DNA from: an uncultured Muribaculaceae bacterium
GTDB taxonomy: Bacteria; Bacteroidota; Bacteroidia; Bacteroidales; Muribaculaceae
Direction of reading: 5' to 3'
DNA: 24,359 bases
Assembly (NCBI GenBank): GCA_910579675.1
Contig: CAJTUF010000028.1
Span: 1 to 24,359 of the forward strand
Below, one piece after another: positions 1 to 6,997 of the stretch (positions are counted from its first letter, which is position 1; the number at the start of each line of letters is the position of its first letter). Position numbers and translations under genes: made by a program. A model generated the notes under the pieces. The model was given only the letters and a program-made list of their open reading frames with translations. It was not told the origin of the DNA and searched no databases.

Positions 1-2
1 CC

Positions 3-62
3 GGATGGGATAACGACTACCTGCTGTATGCCTTAAAAAGTTTTGATGTTGTAAAAAATTAA
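3..62 (+). CDS. 3' end of an unidentified gene (partial)
   Basis: Frame 3 is open from the window edge to a TAA at 60-62 and gives 19 residues, beginning GWDNDYLLYALKSF and ending VVKN. The mix of aromatic, acidic and hydrophobic residues looks like real coding sequence, and a possible hairpin follows the stop. The fragment is too short to assign a family. The other two frames are closed by stops within 36 bases. The gene body lies upstream of the window. Confidence 0.4.
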   Translation, partial: GWDNDYLLYALKSFDVVKN

Positions 63-69
63 GATGCGT

Positions 70-98
70 CAGCCGTGAAAAAATATATCAACGGGCTG
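70..98 (+). terminator. possible weak terminator hairpin
   Basis: CAGCCGT (70-76) can pair with ACGGGCTG (91-98) with one bulged base, around a 14-base A/T-rich loop. A short T run follows at 112-116. It lies between the upstream partial gene and the alkyltransferase promoter, where a terminator would be expected. The stem is short and the T run is displaced, so this is tentative. Confidence 0.3.
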
Positions 99-119
99 CG
101 GCAATTCCGACTTTTTCGG

Positions 120-127
120 TAACTTTG
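120..127 (+). promoter_or_regulatory. Bacteroidota -7 box for the alkyltransferase gene
   Basis: TAACTTTG at 120-127 matches TAnnTTTG exactly and lies 17 bases before the ATG at 145. No good TTTG was found about 20 bases upstream, so only the -7 element is supported. Confidence 0.5.
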
Positions 128-144
128 GCGCCAAATAACACCCC

Positions 145-690
145 ATGAAGATTAATATCCCCGACCACGCCCCTGCCCCTGCGGCTATCTGTTATCATAT
201 TGATGCGCACTCTCCTGCCGGCCATGTCGCTCTGGCATCCGATGGTTCATCCCTGCGATTCCTCGGGTTCACCTCCTCCTGTGATATAGTCGAAGCTATC
301 CTGAAACGCATGTTTCCCAAAGCGGCTATCTCTATGGGCAAGGATGAGGTGATCGACCGCGCGCTTAATATCATGGTCAATGATACAGACAGCTGCGATC
401 AAGAGCTCCATATAGCACTAAGCGGCACAGAATTTCAGATGAGTGTTTGGCGCGCGCTTACCGATATTCCATCAGGCACCGTAACGACCTATGCTCAAGT
501 TGCCGATGCGTCCGGTCATCCCGGCTCACACAGGGCCGTGGCCAATGCCATAGGCCGCAACCCCGTAGCTCTTTTCATCCCGTGCCACAGGGTGATCCGC
601 TCCGATGGCGGTCCTGGAGGCTACCGTTGGGGGATAGAAGTCAAGAAGGCTCTTCTTGCCCTTGAGCATCAGCAGTCTCCTCGCCGCTGA
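145..690 (+). CDS. ogt: methylated-DNA--protein-cysteine S-methyltransferase
   Basis: This 181-residue suicide DNA-repair enzyme transfers the alkyl group from O6-alkylguanine in DNA to its own cysteine. The active-site motif PCHRV is at residues 146-150, with C147 as the acceptor. The DNA-binding helix with the arginine finger reads HRAVANAIGRNP (129-140, R130). GGY at 158-160 is also conserved in the family. Residues 1-85 form a divergent N-terminal ribonuclease-like domain. There is no Ada-type zinc/AraC module, so this is the stand-alone repair form and not the transcriptional regulator. An exact TAnnTTTG box lies 17 bases upstream. The 3' end overlaps the convergent membrane-protein gene by 50 bases. 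Confidence 0.95.
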   Translation: MKINIPDHAPAPAAICYHIDAHSPAGHVALASDGSSLRFLGFTSSCDIVEAILKRMFPKAAISMGKDEVIDRALNIMVNDTDSCDQELHIALSGTEFQMSVWRALTDIPSGTVTTYAQVADASGHPGSHRAVANAIGRNPVALFIPCHRVIRSDGGPGGYRWGIEVKKALLALEHQQSPRR

Positions 691-1741
691 CGTAGCGGCG
701 ATAGTAGGAAAAGATAAGGGTAGTGAGCGGCAGGGCTATGATCATGCCTATAAGGCCCAGCAGCGATCCCCATACCGACAGCGACAGCAGGATGATGGCC
801 GGATTGAGCCCCATGGCCTTTCCCATGATCTTGGGTGTGAGGATATAGTCGCAGATACATTGACTCACAACATACACAAGCGCACACTCGCCCAGCTGGG
901 TCCAGAACTGTGTCGTGCCGGCAAGCGAGTCGATCAGACACACAAGAATCACAGGCAGCAGTGTGACATACTGAAAATAAGGTATGATATAAAGCACCCC
1001 TACCAGCACCCCGAGCACTATCGCCATGGGGATGCCGACGATTGAAAAACCGATGCTGTAGAATACCGCCGCACACATGGCTATAAGCAATTGACTCCGG
1101 AAATAGCGGTTCATGCTATCCTTGATGTCGTCGATGATCAACCCCGCCGACTGACGATATTTCTTAGGCACCAGCATGCGGAATCCGCCCATAATCGACT
1201 TATAATCGATCAGAATAAAGATTATATAGACAAATGTCATGAGCCATTCAAGAGTGTGGAACAAGGCGCCGACAGTCCACGACAGGAATGAGGTGCCTGA
1301 ATGGAGCAGCGACTCAAACTTTGAGCTTTCAACAAATTCCTCAAGGTCAAATGTACGCGCCCATTCCTTTACGGGCCCCGCAATCTCTTCAGGGATAAAC
1401 GGCACTGTCGATGTCGAGTCTGATCCGCGCTTTATTATATCCTGGAGCTGGTGGATCTCATCGATCACCGACGGCACCACAAAATAGCCCAACATGCCCA
1501 GCATGCAAGTCACCTCAAAAATGGTGATGAGGCTTGCGGCCACGTGGCTCTTTAGATGCAGACATCGCGAATTGAGTTCCACCAGCGGGTAGAGAAGATA
1601 AGATATGAGACATGCCACAGCAAAGGGGAGCAACACGTTGTGAAGCCTGTTGATAAACCATATGGCTGCCGCAACAATGGCGATAGCCACTATGATGCGG
1701 ACCACACGGTCGAATGTATATGGATGTGAAGAGACCGACAT
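641..1741 (-). CDS. AI-2E family (PerM/TqsA-like) integral membrane transporter
   Basis: From the ATG at 1741 the protein is 366 residues with about eight hydrophobic segments. It has the family's layout: paired N-terminal helices, a central soluble stretch, then a helix-rich C-terminal half with a conserved end around KIMGKAMGLNP and a long hydrophobic run. The family includes AI-2 exporters, Na+/H+ antiporter-like members and PerM proteins, so the substrate cannot be assigned. The frame stays open to 1900, but the longer N-terminus is not membrane-like and would run into the hpf terminator, so I chose MSVSSHPYTF as the start. One imperfect -7 box (TAGAATTG, minus strand, 1798-1805) lies upstream. 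The charged tail overlaps ogt on the other strand. Confidence 0.9.
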   Translation of the reverse strand: MSVSSHPYTFDRVVRIIVAIAIVAAAIWFINRLHNVLLPFAVACLISYLLYPLVELNSRCLHLKSHVAASLITIFEVTCMLGMLGYFVVPSVIDEIHQLQDIIKRGSDSTSTVPFIPEEIAGPVKEWARTFDLEEFVESSKFESLLHSGTSFLSWTVGALFHTLEWLMTFVYIIFILIDYKSIMGGFRMLVPKKYRQSAGLIIDDIKDSMNRYFRSQLLIAMCAAVFYSIGFSIVGIPMAIVLGVLVGVLYIIPYFQYVTLLPVILVCLIDSLAGTTQFWTQLGECALVYVVSQCICDYILTPKIMGKAMGLNPAIILLSLSVWGSLLGLIGMIIALPLTTLIFSYYRRYVSGEETADAQGQEEPS

Positions 1742-1875
1742 AATGAGTGGGCGTAATGTAGCGATGGGTGAATGGATGGATCGCAGAGGGAAATATGCAA
1801 TTCTATTCTCTTCCCCTGCGATGTTATAACCTGCGGGAGCGGTCGATGGTTTGACTCCGATGGCCTCTTGACTGT

Positions 1876-1934
1876 AACAAAAAATGAAATCTCCCGCCAC
1901 AACCGGCCATGAATGCGGGTTGCGGACGGGAGAT
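1876..1934 (-). terminator. intrinsic terminator of the xerC-hpf operon
   Basis: Read on the minus strand, arm 1934-1918 pairs with arm 1904-1889. This gives a stem of about 16 bp with one bulged T and one G-U pair, around a 13-base loop, followed directly by TTCATTTTTTG. The stem plus T-tract is a classic rho-independent terminator and lies 34 bases past the hpf stop codon. Confidence 0.85.
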
Positions 1935-1967
1935 ATACCCTGAGGCAGCCTCAGATGCTGCTACTGA

Positions 1968-2261
1968 TCACTTGCGATCCTTGACGCGCTCAAGCTGATG
2001 GTCGAGTGCATCCATGCAGAGATCGATCGCTTCCTCAAACGAGTCGGCAGTCTTGGTGGCCACGATTTCGGGCACGCCGGGCATCTCTGCCTTTACGACG
2101 GCTTCCTTGTTCATGGCCGTTTCCGGCTTAACGACACGGAGAGTTACATCTATGGCCATGAGGTCGACATAGCGACGGGCAAGGCGATCGGCTTTGCGCT
2201 CTGCAAACTGGGTGAGGCGTTCGGAGATGTCGAAGTGGACGGCATTGATAGTCGTTTCCAT
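1968..2261 (-). CDS. hpf: ribosome hibernation-promoting factor (short HPF/RaiA family)
   Basis: This 97-residue protein from the ATG at 2261 (METTINAVHFD) matches the short HPF/YfiA family in length and pattern. It has an N-terminal strand, then the helix ISERLTQFAERKADRLARR, a middle beta hairpin and a C-terminal helix ending LDHQLERVKDRK. Family members bind the 30S decoding region and stall or pair ribosomes in slow growth. It lacks the C-terminal extension of long HPF, so it would act as the short type. A GTG at 2270 would add three residues but overlaps the xerC stop. The ATG, five bases after that stop, fits better. It is the second gene of a two-gene operon with xerC and is followed by a strong terminator. 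Confidence 0.93.
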   Translation of the reverse strand: METTINAVHFDISERLTQFAERKADRLARRYVDLMAIDVTLRVVKPETAMNKEAVVKAEMPGVPEIVATKTADSFEEAIDLCMDALDHQLERVKDRK

Positions 2262-2266
2262 AGTCT

Positions 2267-3199
2267 TCACTTTTTAGAGGTTGAAATATCTTGGTTATGG
2301 TGGGATGCGCGCGGATGAGCCGCGGCATAATTTTTCTTGAGTTCCTGAATGGAAATATGGGTATAGATCTGAGTTGTGGCCAATGAGGCATGGCCAAGTA
2401 GCTGCTGCACACTGGTAAGGTCGGCACCGCCCGCCAGCATATCTGTTGCAAATGAATGACGCATTACGTGGGGCGAGAGCCGGGCCGCATGGACTCCATT
2501 GGCCTGCATTGCCTCATGGACCACATTGTAGACCAACTTGCGATACAATGGTCTGCCATCGCGACGGGTGAAAAGCGGGTCGCCTGGAGCAGCTGCACCG
2601 GGGCCGTCGGAGTCGGAACGGAGTGCGCGGAAATCGTCGATCATGCGTCCGAGTGATGCACCAAATGGTATCACACGCTCTTTATTGCGCTTGCCCGTCA
2701 CCCGAAGCTCGCCGCGGAGTGTGTCGACCCGATCGTCGCGCAGGCCTATCAGCTCCGAGCATCTCATCCCGGTCTGATAAAACATCTCCATCAGCAGACG
2801 GTCGCGCGCTGCATCAAACGAATCGACATCATCGGCCATAGCCGTCAGCATGCGCTCGGTTTCCTCCGGCCTTACATTTACCGGCAGACGGCGGGGCAGA
2901 CGCCCCGGATTGAGGCCGGCCACTGGGTTGACCGAAAGCTCGCCTGTCCGCATCAAAAATCGAAACATGGAGCGAAGCGCTACAGTGCGGCGCCGCAGGG
3001 TGGCCGTGGAGCGCCCCTTGCGGGCTTGGTCGGCTATGAAGCGGCGGATGTCGGCCGACGAAGCAGCCTCGACAGGCCTCGCCTCGCCATAATGCTCAAG
3101 CCACGCTTCTATGTCGCGCCGGTAGGCCTCGACAGTATTATCTGAATAGCGAAGCTCATCGCGCAGATAGCTGAGAAAACGCTCCAGTATTGTCATCAT
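2267..3199 (-). CDS. xerC: tyrosine recombinase XerC/XerD
   Basis: This site-specific recombinase of about 310 residues would resolve chromosome dimers at dif. The N-terminal SAM-like core-binding domain (about 1-105) is followed by the catalytic domain with the complete pentad, numbered from the ATG at 3199: Arg in TGMRCSEL (~146), Lys in VTGKRNKER (~170), His and Arg in SPHVMRHSF (~244 and 247), His in LLGHAS (~270) and the nucleophile Tyr in TQIYTH (~279). Length and architecture are those of a chromosomal Xer protein. It lacks the extra arm-binding domain of phage or transposon integrases, and no att repeats are seen. Whether it is XerC or XerD cannot be decided from sequence alone. A second in-frame ATG at 3196 is equally possible. 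It is cotranscribed with hpf. Confidence 0.92.
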   Translation of the reverse strand: MMTILERFLSYLRDELRYSDNTVEAYRRDIEAWLEHYGEARPVEAASSADIRRFIADQARKGRSTATLRRRTVALRSMFRFLMRTGELSVNPVAGLNPGRLPRRLPVNVRPEETERMLTAMADDVDSFDAARDRLLMEMFYQTGMRCSELIGLRDDRVDTLRGELRVTGKRNKERVIPFGASLGRMIDDFRALRSDSDGPGAAAPGDPLFTRRDGRPLYRKLVYNVVHEAMQANGVHAARLSPHVMRHSFATDMLAGGADLTSVQQLLGHASLATTQIYTHISIQELKKNYAAAHPRASHHNQDISTSKK

Positions 3200-3202
3200 T
3201 CG

Positions 3203-3234
3203 CAAACTTAGTCACTTTATCTGACAAAAACAAA
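3203..3234 (-). promoter_or_regulatory. promoter of xerC-hpf abutting the start codon
   Basis: On the minus strand TTTG (3234-3231) is followed after exactly 20 bases by TAAGTTTG (3210-3203), a full match to the Bacteroidota -33/-7 promoter. Only three bases (CGA) separate the -7 box from the first ATG at 3199, so the predicted transcription start is at or beside the start codon. Confidence 0.7.
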
Positions 3235-3270
3235 TTAATGACCTTTTTCTTTTGATGTTGTGCAGCATAA

Positions 3271-3290
3271 ACAAGTCGTGGCAGACTCGT
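3271..3290 (-). terminator. possible weak terminator of gpmA
   Basis: On the minus strand ACGAGTC pairs with GACTTGT across a 6-base loop (7 bp including one G-T pair), ending in a short T-rich stretch. It lies 11 bases after the gpmA stop. The stem is weak, so termination here is only a guess. Confidence 0.35.
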
Positions 3291-3300
3291 TTACAGACGA

Positions 3301-4005
3301 TTACAGATAGTAGGAGTCGATAACCCGCAGGCGGTCGTCGGTCTTGAACACCCACGGCTTGCCGGTAGGGATCTCAAGATCGACCACTTCGGTTGCCGTA
3401 AGATTGAGGAGCCTCATGGCAAGTCCCCGCAGCGAATTGCCGTGAGCGGCAATAAGCACCGTGCCGAGCTCCATCACCTTGGGCGCAATAAGCTCGCTCC
3501 AGCAGGCATCGACACGGGCCACGGTGTCGCGCAGGCTCTCGGTGAGAGGAAGGCGGTCGGCCGGGAGTTGAGAATACATAGGATCATTACCGGGCCAACG
3601 GGTATCGTCGGGAGTTAACAGTGGTGGCTCCACATCGAAGCTACGTCGCCAAATGTGTACTTGCTCCGCGCCGTGGAGCTTGGCAGTCTCGGCCTTGTCG
3701 AGACCCTGGAGTGCGCCGTAATGACGCTCATTCAGGTGCCAGTCCTTGATCACCGGGATATAATCGAGCCCCATCTCTGCGGCAGCTATCTGGAGAGTGT
3801 GGATTGCCCTTTTCAGATAAGAAGTGAAGAAAAAGCGGGGTGAGAGTCCGGCATCCTTCATGGCTTTGCCGGCCAGACGAGCTTCTTCGCGCCCTTTGTC
3901 GCTCAGATCCACGTCGGTCCATCCGGTGAAGCGGTTTTCGAGATTCCACTGGCTCTGGCCGTGGCGAAGGAGTATTATGGTGTGTGTGGTAGATGTGTCT
4001 GTCAT
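3301..4005 (-). CDS. gpmA: 2,3-bisphosphoglycerate-dependent phosphoglycerate mutase
   Basis: This 234-residue enzyme interconverts 3- and 2-phosphoglycerate in cytosolic glycolysis and gluconeogenesis. The phosphohistidine motif LLRHGQSQWN places the catalytic His at residue 15. RFTGWTDVDLSDKG follows as in the dPGM family. The acid/base Glu is in HLNERHYGALQG (E93), and the second His is in IAAHGNSLRG (H188). The length is slightly shorter than the ~248 residues usual for the family. It stands alone on the minus strand, with its own upstream spacer shared with the divergent helicase gene. I found no exact minus-strand -7 box. The best candidate is TATGTTTT near 4027-4034. Confidence 0.96.
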   Translation of the reverse strand: MTDTSTTHTIILLRHGQSQWNLENRFTGWTDVDLSDKGREEARLAGKAMKDAGLSPRFFFTSYLKRAIHTLQIAAAEMGLDYIPVIKDWHLNERHYGALQGLDKAETAKLHGAEQVHIWRRSFDVEPPLLTPDDTRWPGNDPMYSQLPADRLPLTESLRDTVARVDACWSELIAPKVMELGTVLIAAHGNSLRGLAMRLLNLTATEVVDLEIPTGKPWVFKTDDRLRVIDSYYL

Positions 4006-4045
4006 GTCATTTTTATGTTTATGGGAAAAACATACAGGCTGCGCG

Positions 4046-4085
4046 TTTGGTTTATACAGCGTAGGCTATTAATTTTGTAATTTTG
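4046..4085 (+). promoter_or_regulatory. promoter of the DbpA-like helicase with tandem -7 boxes
   Basis: TTTG at 4046-4049 is followed after 20 bases by TAATTTTG at 4070-4077. An identical TAATTTTG follows immediately at 4078-4085. The first copy has the canonical spacing to the -33 element. The second has no matching upstream box. The leader to the ATG at 4112 would be about 20-35 bases. Confidence 0.75.
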
Positions 4086-4111
4086 CATATCATTACCGAC
4101 CCACATTATAT

Positions 4112-5434
4112 ATGACAGAGAAAGAAATCACCGACAATATATCAGCTCGCCTCGGCATAGCGACGCTCAACCCCATGCAAGTTGCCATGATGGCTGTCGC
4201 CCCACGGCCCTCACTACTCATCGCACCAACAGGCTCGGGCAAGACCTTGGCCTTTGCCGCTGCAATGCTGAGGTCGCTTGCCGCCCCATCCGGCTCCATT
4301 CAGGCTCTTATCCTTGCTCCGTCCCGTGAGCTTGTGCTTCAGATCTACTCTGTCGTCAGGCCAATTGCCACCGGCTACAAGACTGTAGCGCTCTACGGAG
4401 GCCATGCGTTTAAAGAAGAGCAGGCATCGCTCTCGGTGACACCCGACATAGTGGTAGCCACTCCGGGGCGTCTCCTCGATCATATTGAGCGCGGCCGTCT
4501 CTCTCTCGGAGATCTTCGCGTGATGGTGGTCGATGAATACGATAAGCTCCTTGAACTCGGATTTGAGCAGGAGATGAAAAGTATTGTCGCCAAAGGCAAC
4601 CGCTCGGCCACTGCCATTCTCACCTCGGCCACCGAGATTGATCCCCTCCCCCCTTATCTCAAACTCGACCATCCAGAGATAATCAAAGCCGAAAACCAAT
4701 CGCCGCGCAAGAGCCATCTACAGAAGATACTGGTCGAGAGCCCTGTGCCCGACAAACTCGACACCCTTGTCGACCTGCTACGCTCGCTCCCCGATGGCAA
4801 GGCTATAATTTTTGTCAACTACCGCGACAGCGCCGAGAGGGTTCAGACCGCACTCCGCAAAGCCGGCATCCACGCCGGTCTATACCATGGCGCGCTGGAA
4901 CAGCAGGAGAGAGAGCTGGCAGTGGCCATGCTCAACAATGGATCCACGCCGATAGTGGTGTCGACCGATCTTGCCTCACGCGGGCTCGACATCGATGCAG
5001 TCGATTATGTGATCCACTACCATATGCCGGCCACAGCTGAGACCTGGACCCACCGCAACGGTCGCACGGCGCGTCAGGGTGCCGACGGTTCGGTCTACGT
5101 CATAACCTCTGAAAACGACACCGTGCCCGACTATGTTGAGACCGACCGCCCTTATGTGCCCACCGGAAACTCATCCGATCCCATCCGTCCCCACACCTTT
5201 ACGCTCTATTTCAACCTCGGCAAAAAAGAGAAGATCTCGCGCGGCGACATTGCCGGATTCATTGCTAAGGCCGGAGGGATAGCCGGGAACGCCATCGGAG
5301 CCATAAACGTGTCCGACCACTCCTCTATCGCCGCTGTCGACACCGGAGAAGCCTCTGCGCTAGCTCTCGCCAAGACCCTGTCCGAGCAACGCCTCAAAGG
5401 CAAGAAGGTCCGTGTGTCGGTCGTATCGCGCTGA
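4112..5434 (+). CDS. DbpA-like DEAD-box RNA helicase with variant motif II (DEYD)
   Basis: The 440-residue protein has two RecA-like domains plus an RNA-binding tail. Visible motifs are a Q-motif region (LNPMQ, 19-23), Walker A APTGSGKT (38-45), motif Ia PSREL, TPGR (117-120), motif II DEYD (141-144, normally DEAD), motif III SAT (172-174), motif V STDLASRGLD (284-293) and motif VI HRNGRTARQG (314-323). Residues about 362-438 resemble the DbpA C-terminal domain: the LGKKEKISRGDI and IGAINV segments and the closing LKGKKVRVSVV line up with it. In E. coli that domain directs DbpA to 23S rRNA helix 92, so a role in 50S assembly is the likely function. The gene is monocistronic with its own promoter and terminator. 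It could instead be a diverged general helicase that kept the domain. Confidence 0.9.
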   Translation: MTEKEITDNISARLGIATLNPMQVAMMAVAPRPSLLIAPTGSGKTLAFAAAMLRSLAAPSGSIQALILAPSRELVLQIYSVVRPIATGYKTVALYGGHAFKEEQASLSVTPDIVVATPGRLLDHIERGRLSLGDLRVMVVDEYDKLLELGFEQEMKSIVAKGNRSATAILTSATEIDPLPPYLKLDHPEIIKAENQSPRKSHLQKILVESPVPDKLDTLVDLLRSLPDGKAIIFVNYRDSAERVQTALRKAGIHAGLYHGALEQQERELAVAMLNNGSTPIVVSTDLASRGLDIDAVDYVIHYHMPATAETWTHRNGRTARQGADGSVYVITSENDTVPDYVETDRPYVPTGNSSDPIRPHTFTLYFNLGKKEKISRGDIAGFIAKAGGIAGNAIGAINVSDHSSIAAVDTGEASALALAKTLSEQRLKGKKVRVSVVSR

Positions 5435-5446
5435 CATACCGTACCG

Positions 5447-5492
5447 TTAACCATTCATGGCACACAGATGCTCCAAATGTGCCAATGGTTAA
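5447..5492 (+). terminator. terminator of the helicase gene
   Basis: TTAACCATT (5447-5455) pairs with AATGGTTAA (5484-5492), and GGCACA (5459-5464) pairs with TGTGCC (5478-5483). This makes a 15-bp stem with a 3-base bulge. A short T/A-rich stretch follows. It begins 12 bases after the helicase stop codon and precedes the next promoter. Confidence 0.75.
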
Positions 5493-5531
5493 GTATTTGT
5501 TAAAAAATGTTCAATATACGGATTTAATCGC

Positions 5532-5539
5532 TATATTTG
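5532..5539 (+). promoter_or_regulatory. -7 box for the 2-oxoacid oxidoreductase operon
   Basis: TATATTTG at 5532-5539 matches TAnnTTTG exactly, 24 bases before the ferredoxin ATG at 5564. The expected -33 position (5508-5511) reads TGTT, a partial match. Confidence 0.6.
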
Positions 5540-5563
5540 CATCAAAATCAATTCCTCACAAAG

Positions 5564-5800
5564 ATGTCAAAAATCATAGGAGCCGTAGAAATAGACCGCG
5601 AGCGCTGCAAAGGTTGCGACCTGTGTGTGGCGGCATGTCCCAAAGATGTGCTGCTCCTGCAGCCTAAGGAGGTCAACGACCGCGGCTACCATTTTGCCTT
5701 TACTCATGAACCAGCCTCATGTATAGGTTGTGCGGCTTGCGCCGCCGTGTGTCCCGACGGATGCATCACTGTCTACCGCATGATCGCCGACCGTGGGTAA
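5564..5800 (+). CDS. 2x[4Fe-4S] ferredoxin-like subunit of 2-oxoacid:ferredoxin oxidoreductase
   Basis: This 78-residue delta-type subunit carries two 4Fe-4S cluster motifs, CKGCDLCVAACP (residues about 17-28) and CIGCAACAAVCP (about 53-64), the layout of bacterial dicluster ferredoxins. It would pass electrons from the catalytic subunits to free ferredoxin. It is the first gene of the operon, 59 bases ahead of the alpha subunit. The ATG at 5564 (MSKIIGAVEIDRERC) was chosen over an upstream TTG because the family begins close to the first cluster. The order ferredoxin-alpha-beta-gamma is the one I know from Bacteroides-type KOR/VOR operons. Confidence 0.9.
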   Translation: MSKIIGAVEIDRERCKGCDLCVAACPKDVLLLQPKEVNDRGYHFAFTHEPASCIGCAACAAVCPDGCITVYRMIADRG

Positions 5801-5859
5801 GCCACAAGGCTTTATTTTCGTTACAACAAAGACACTCTCTCCACCTTCTCCCAATATAT

Positions 5860-6993
5860 ATGAACAGTCAATCAGTCGACGAGGCAAAGCACGAAGAAGT
5901 CAGACTCATGAAAGGCAACGAGGCTATAGCCCACGCTGCCATCCGCTATGGAGTCGACGGCTACTTTGGCTATCCTATCACTCCACAGAGCGAAGTGCTT
6001 GAGACTCTTGAAGCGTTGCGTCCCTGGGAAACCACCGGCATGACAGTGCTTCAGGCCGAAAGCGAGGTTGCCTCCATCAACATGGTCTATGGCGGCGCCG
6101 CTACCGGTAAGGCCGTCATGACATCATCGTCATCGCCCGGCATATCTCTCATGTGCGAGGGCCTGTCCTATATCGCAGCCTGCGAGCTCCCGGCTCTGGT
6201 AGTCAATGTGATGCGCGGAGGCCCGGGTCTCGGCACCATCCAGCCCTCTCAGTCAGATTATTTTCAGGCCACCAAAGGTGGTGGCCACGGCGACTATCAC
6301 TTCATAGTCCTTGCCCCCTCCACCGTCCAGGAGATGGCCGATTTCGTAGGACTCGGCTTTGATCTCGCATTCAAATACCGCACCCCCGCCATGATCCTTG
6401 CCGACGGCATTGTGGGCCAGATGATGGAAAAGGTGATCCTTCCGCCCCAGCGCAAACGCCGCACCGACGCCGAGATTGCCGAGATGTGTCCTTGGGCTGC
6501 CACAGGCGATCCAAGGGGACGTAAGCCCAACACCATCACCTCGCTCGAACTCGATTCGGCCACCATGGAGCAGAACAATCTCCGATATCAGGCAACATAT
6601 CGCCGCATCGAGCAATCCGAGCAGAGATGCGTCGAATACCTCACCGACGATGCTGAATATCTCGTGGTGGCATTCGGATCGGTTGCTCGCATATGCCAGA
6701 AAGCAATCGACGATGCACGCGCCGAAGGTGTCCGCATAGGACTCCTCCGCCCCATCACTCTCTGGCCATTCCCCTCCGACGCCATCGCCGCCCTCACGCC
6801 CCGCATCAAGGGCATACTCGTGGTCGAGCTCAATGCCGGCCAGATGATCGAGGATGTGCGTCTGGCATCGCTCTGCCGCGTACCGGTCCACCACTACGGA
6901 CGCCTCGGAGGCATCGTCCCCAATCCCGGAGAGATCACCCGTGAGCTCAACCGCCTGTTTCCCGAGGCTTTCGACGCCTCAAACAAAAAGTAA
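5860..6993 (+). CDS. vorB: 2-oxoacid:ferredoxin oxidoreductase alpha subunit (VorB/KorA type)
   Basis: This 377-residue subunit carries the TPP-pyrimidine-binding domain. Family landmarks are the N-terminal RLMKGNEAIAHAAI, then YFGYPITPQSEV, the glutamate-containing QAESEVASINMVYGGA, and RGGPGLGTIQPSQSDYFQA. A C-terminal transketolase-like domain ends near NPGEITRELNRLFPEAF. With the beta and gamma subunits it performs CoA-dependent oxidative decarboxylation of a 2-oxoacid with ferredoxin as acceptor, or the reverse carboxylation. Bacteroides homologues are commonly labelled VorB (branched-chain 2-oxoacids), but sequence does not separate this from 2-oxoglutarate (KorA). The substrate is therefore open. 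The start is the ATG at 5860 (MNSQSVDEAK), because upstream codons in frame read through the ferredoxin gene. Confidence 0.9.
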   Translation: MNSQSVDEAKHEEVRLMKGNEAIAHAAIRYGVDGYFGYPITPQSEVLETLEALRPWETTGMTVLQAESEVASINMVYGGAATGKAVMTSSSSPGISLMCEGLSYIAACELPALVVNVMRGGPGLGTIQPSQSDYFQATKGGGHGDYHFIVLAPSTVQEMADFVGLGFDLAFKYRTPAMILADGIVGQMMEKVILPPQRKRRTDAEIAEMCPWAATGDPRGRKPNTITSLELDSATMEQNNLRYQATYRRIEQSEQRCVEYLTDDAEYLVVAFGSVARICQKAIDDARAEGVRIGLLRPITLWPFPSDAIAALTPRIKGILVVELNAGQMIEDVRLASLCRVPVHHYGRLGGIVPNPGEITRELNRLFPEAFDASNKK

Positions 6994-6997
6994 CATC

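Noticed and set aside
1742..1900. N-terminal extension of the AI-2E protein to 1900
   Set aside because: The extra 53 residues are not membrane-like, and the extension runs into the hpf terminator. The ATG at 1741 gives the normal family start.
2267..3199. Tyrosine recombinase as a sign of an integrated mobile element
   Set aside because: Its length, two-domain layout, pairing with hpf and lack of att repeats or cargo genes indicate the chromosomal Xer protein.
6253..6894. 213-residue minus-strand open frame inside the oxidoreductase alpha gene
   Set aside because: It is antisense to a strongly conserved gene; GC-rich third positions here leave long antisense frames open. It matches no recognisable family.
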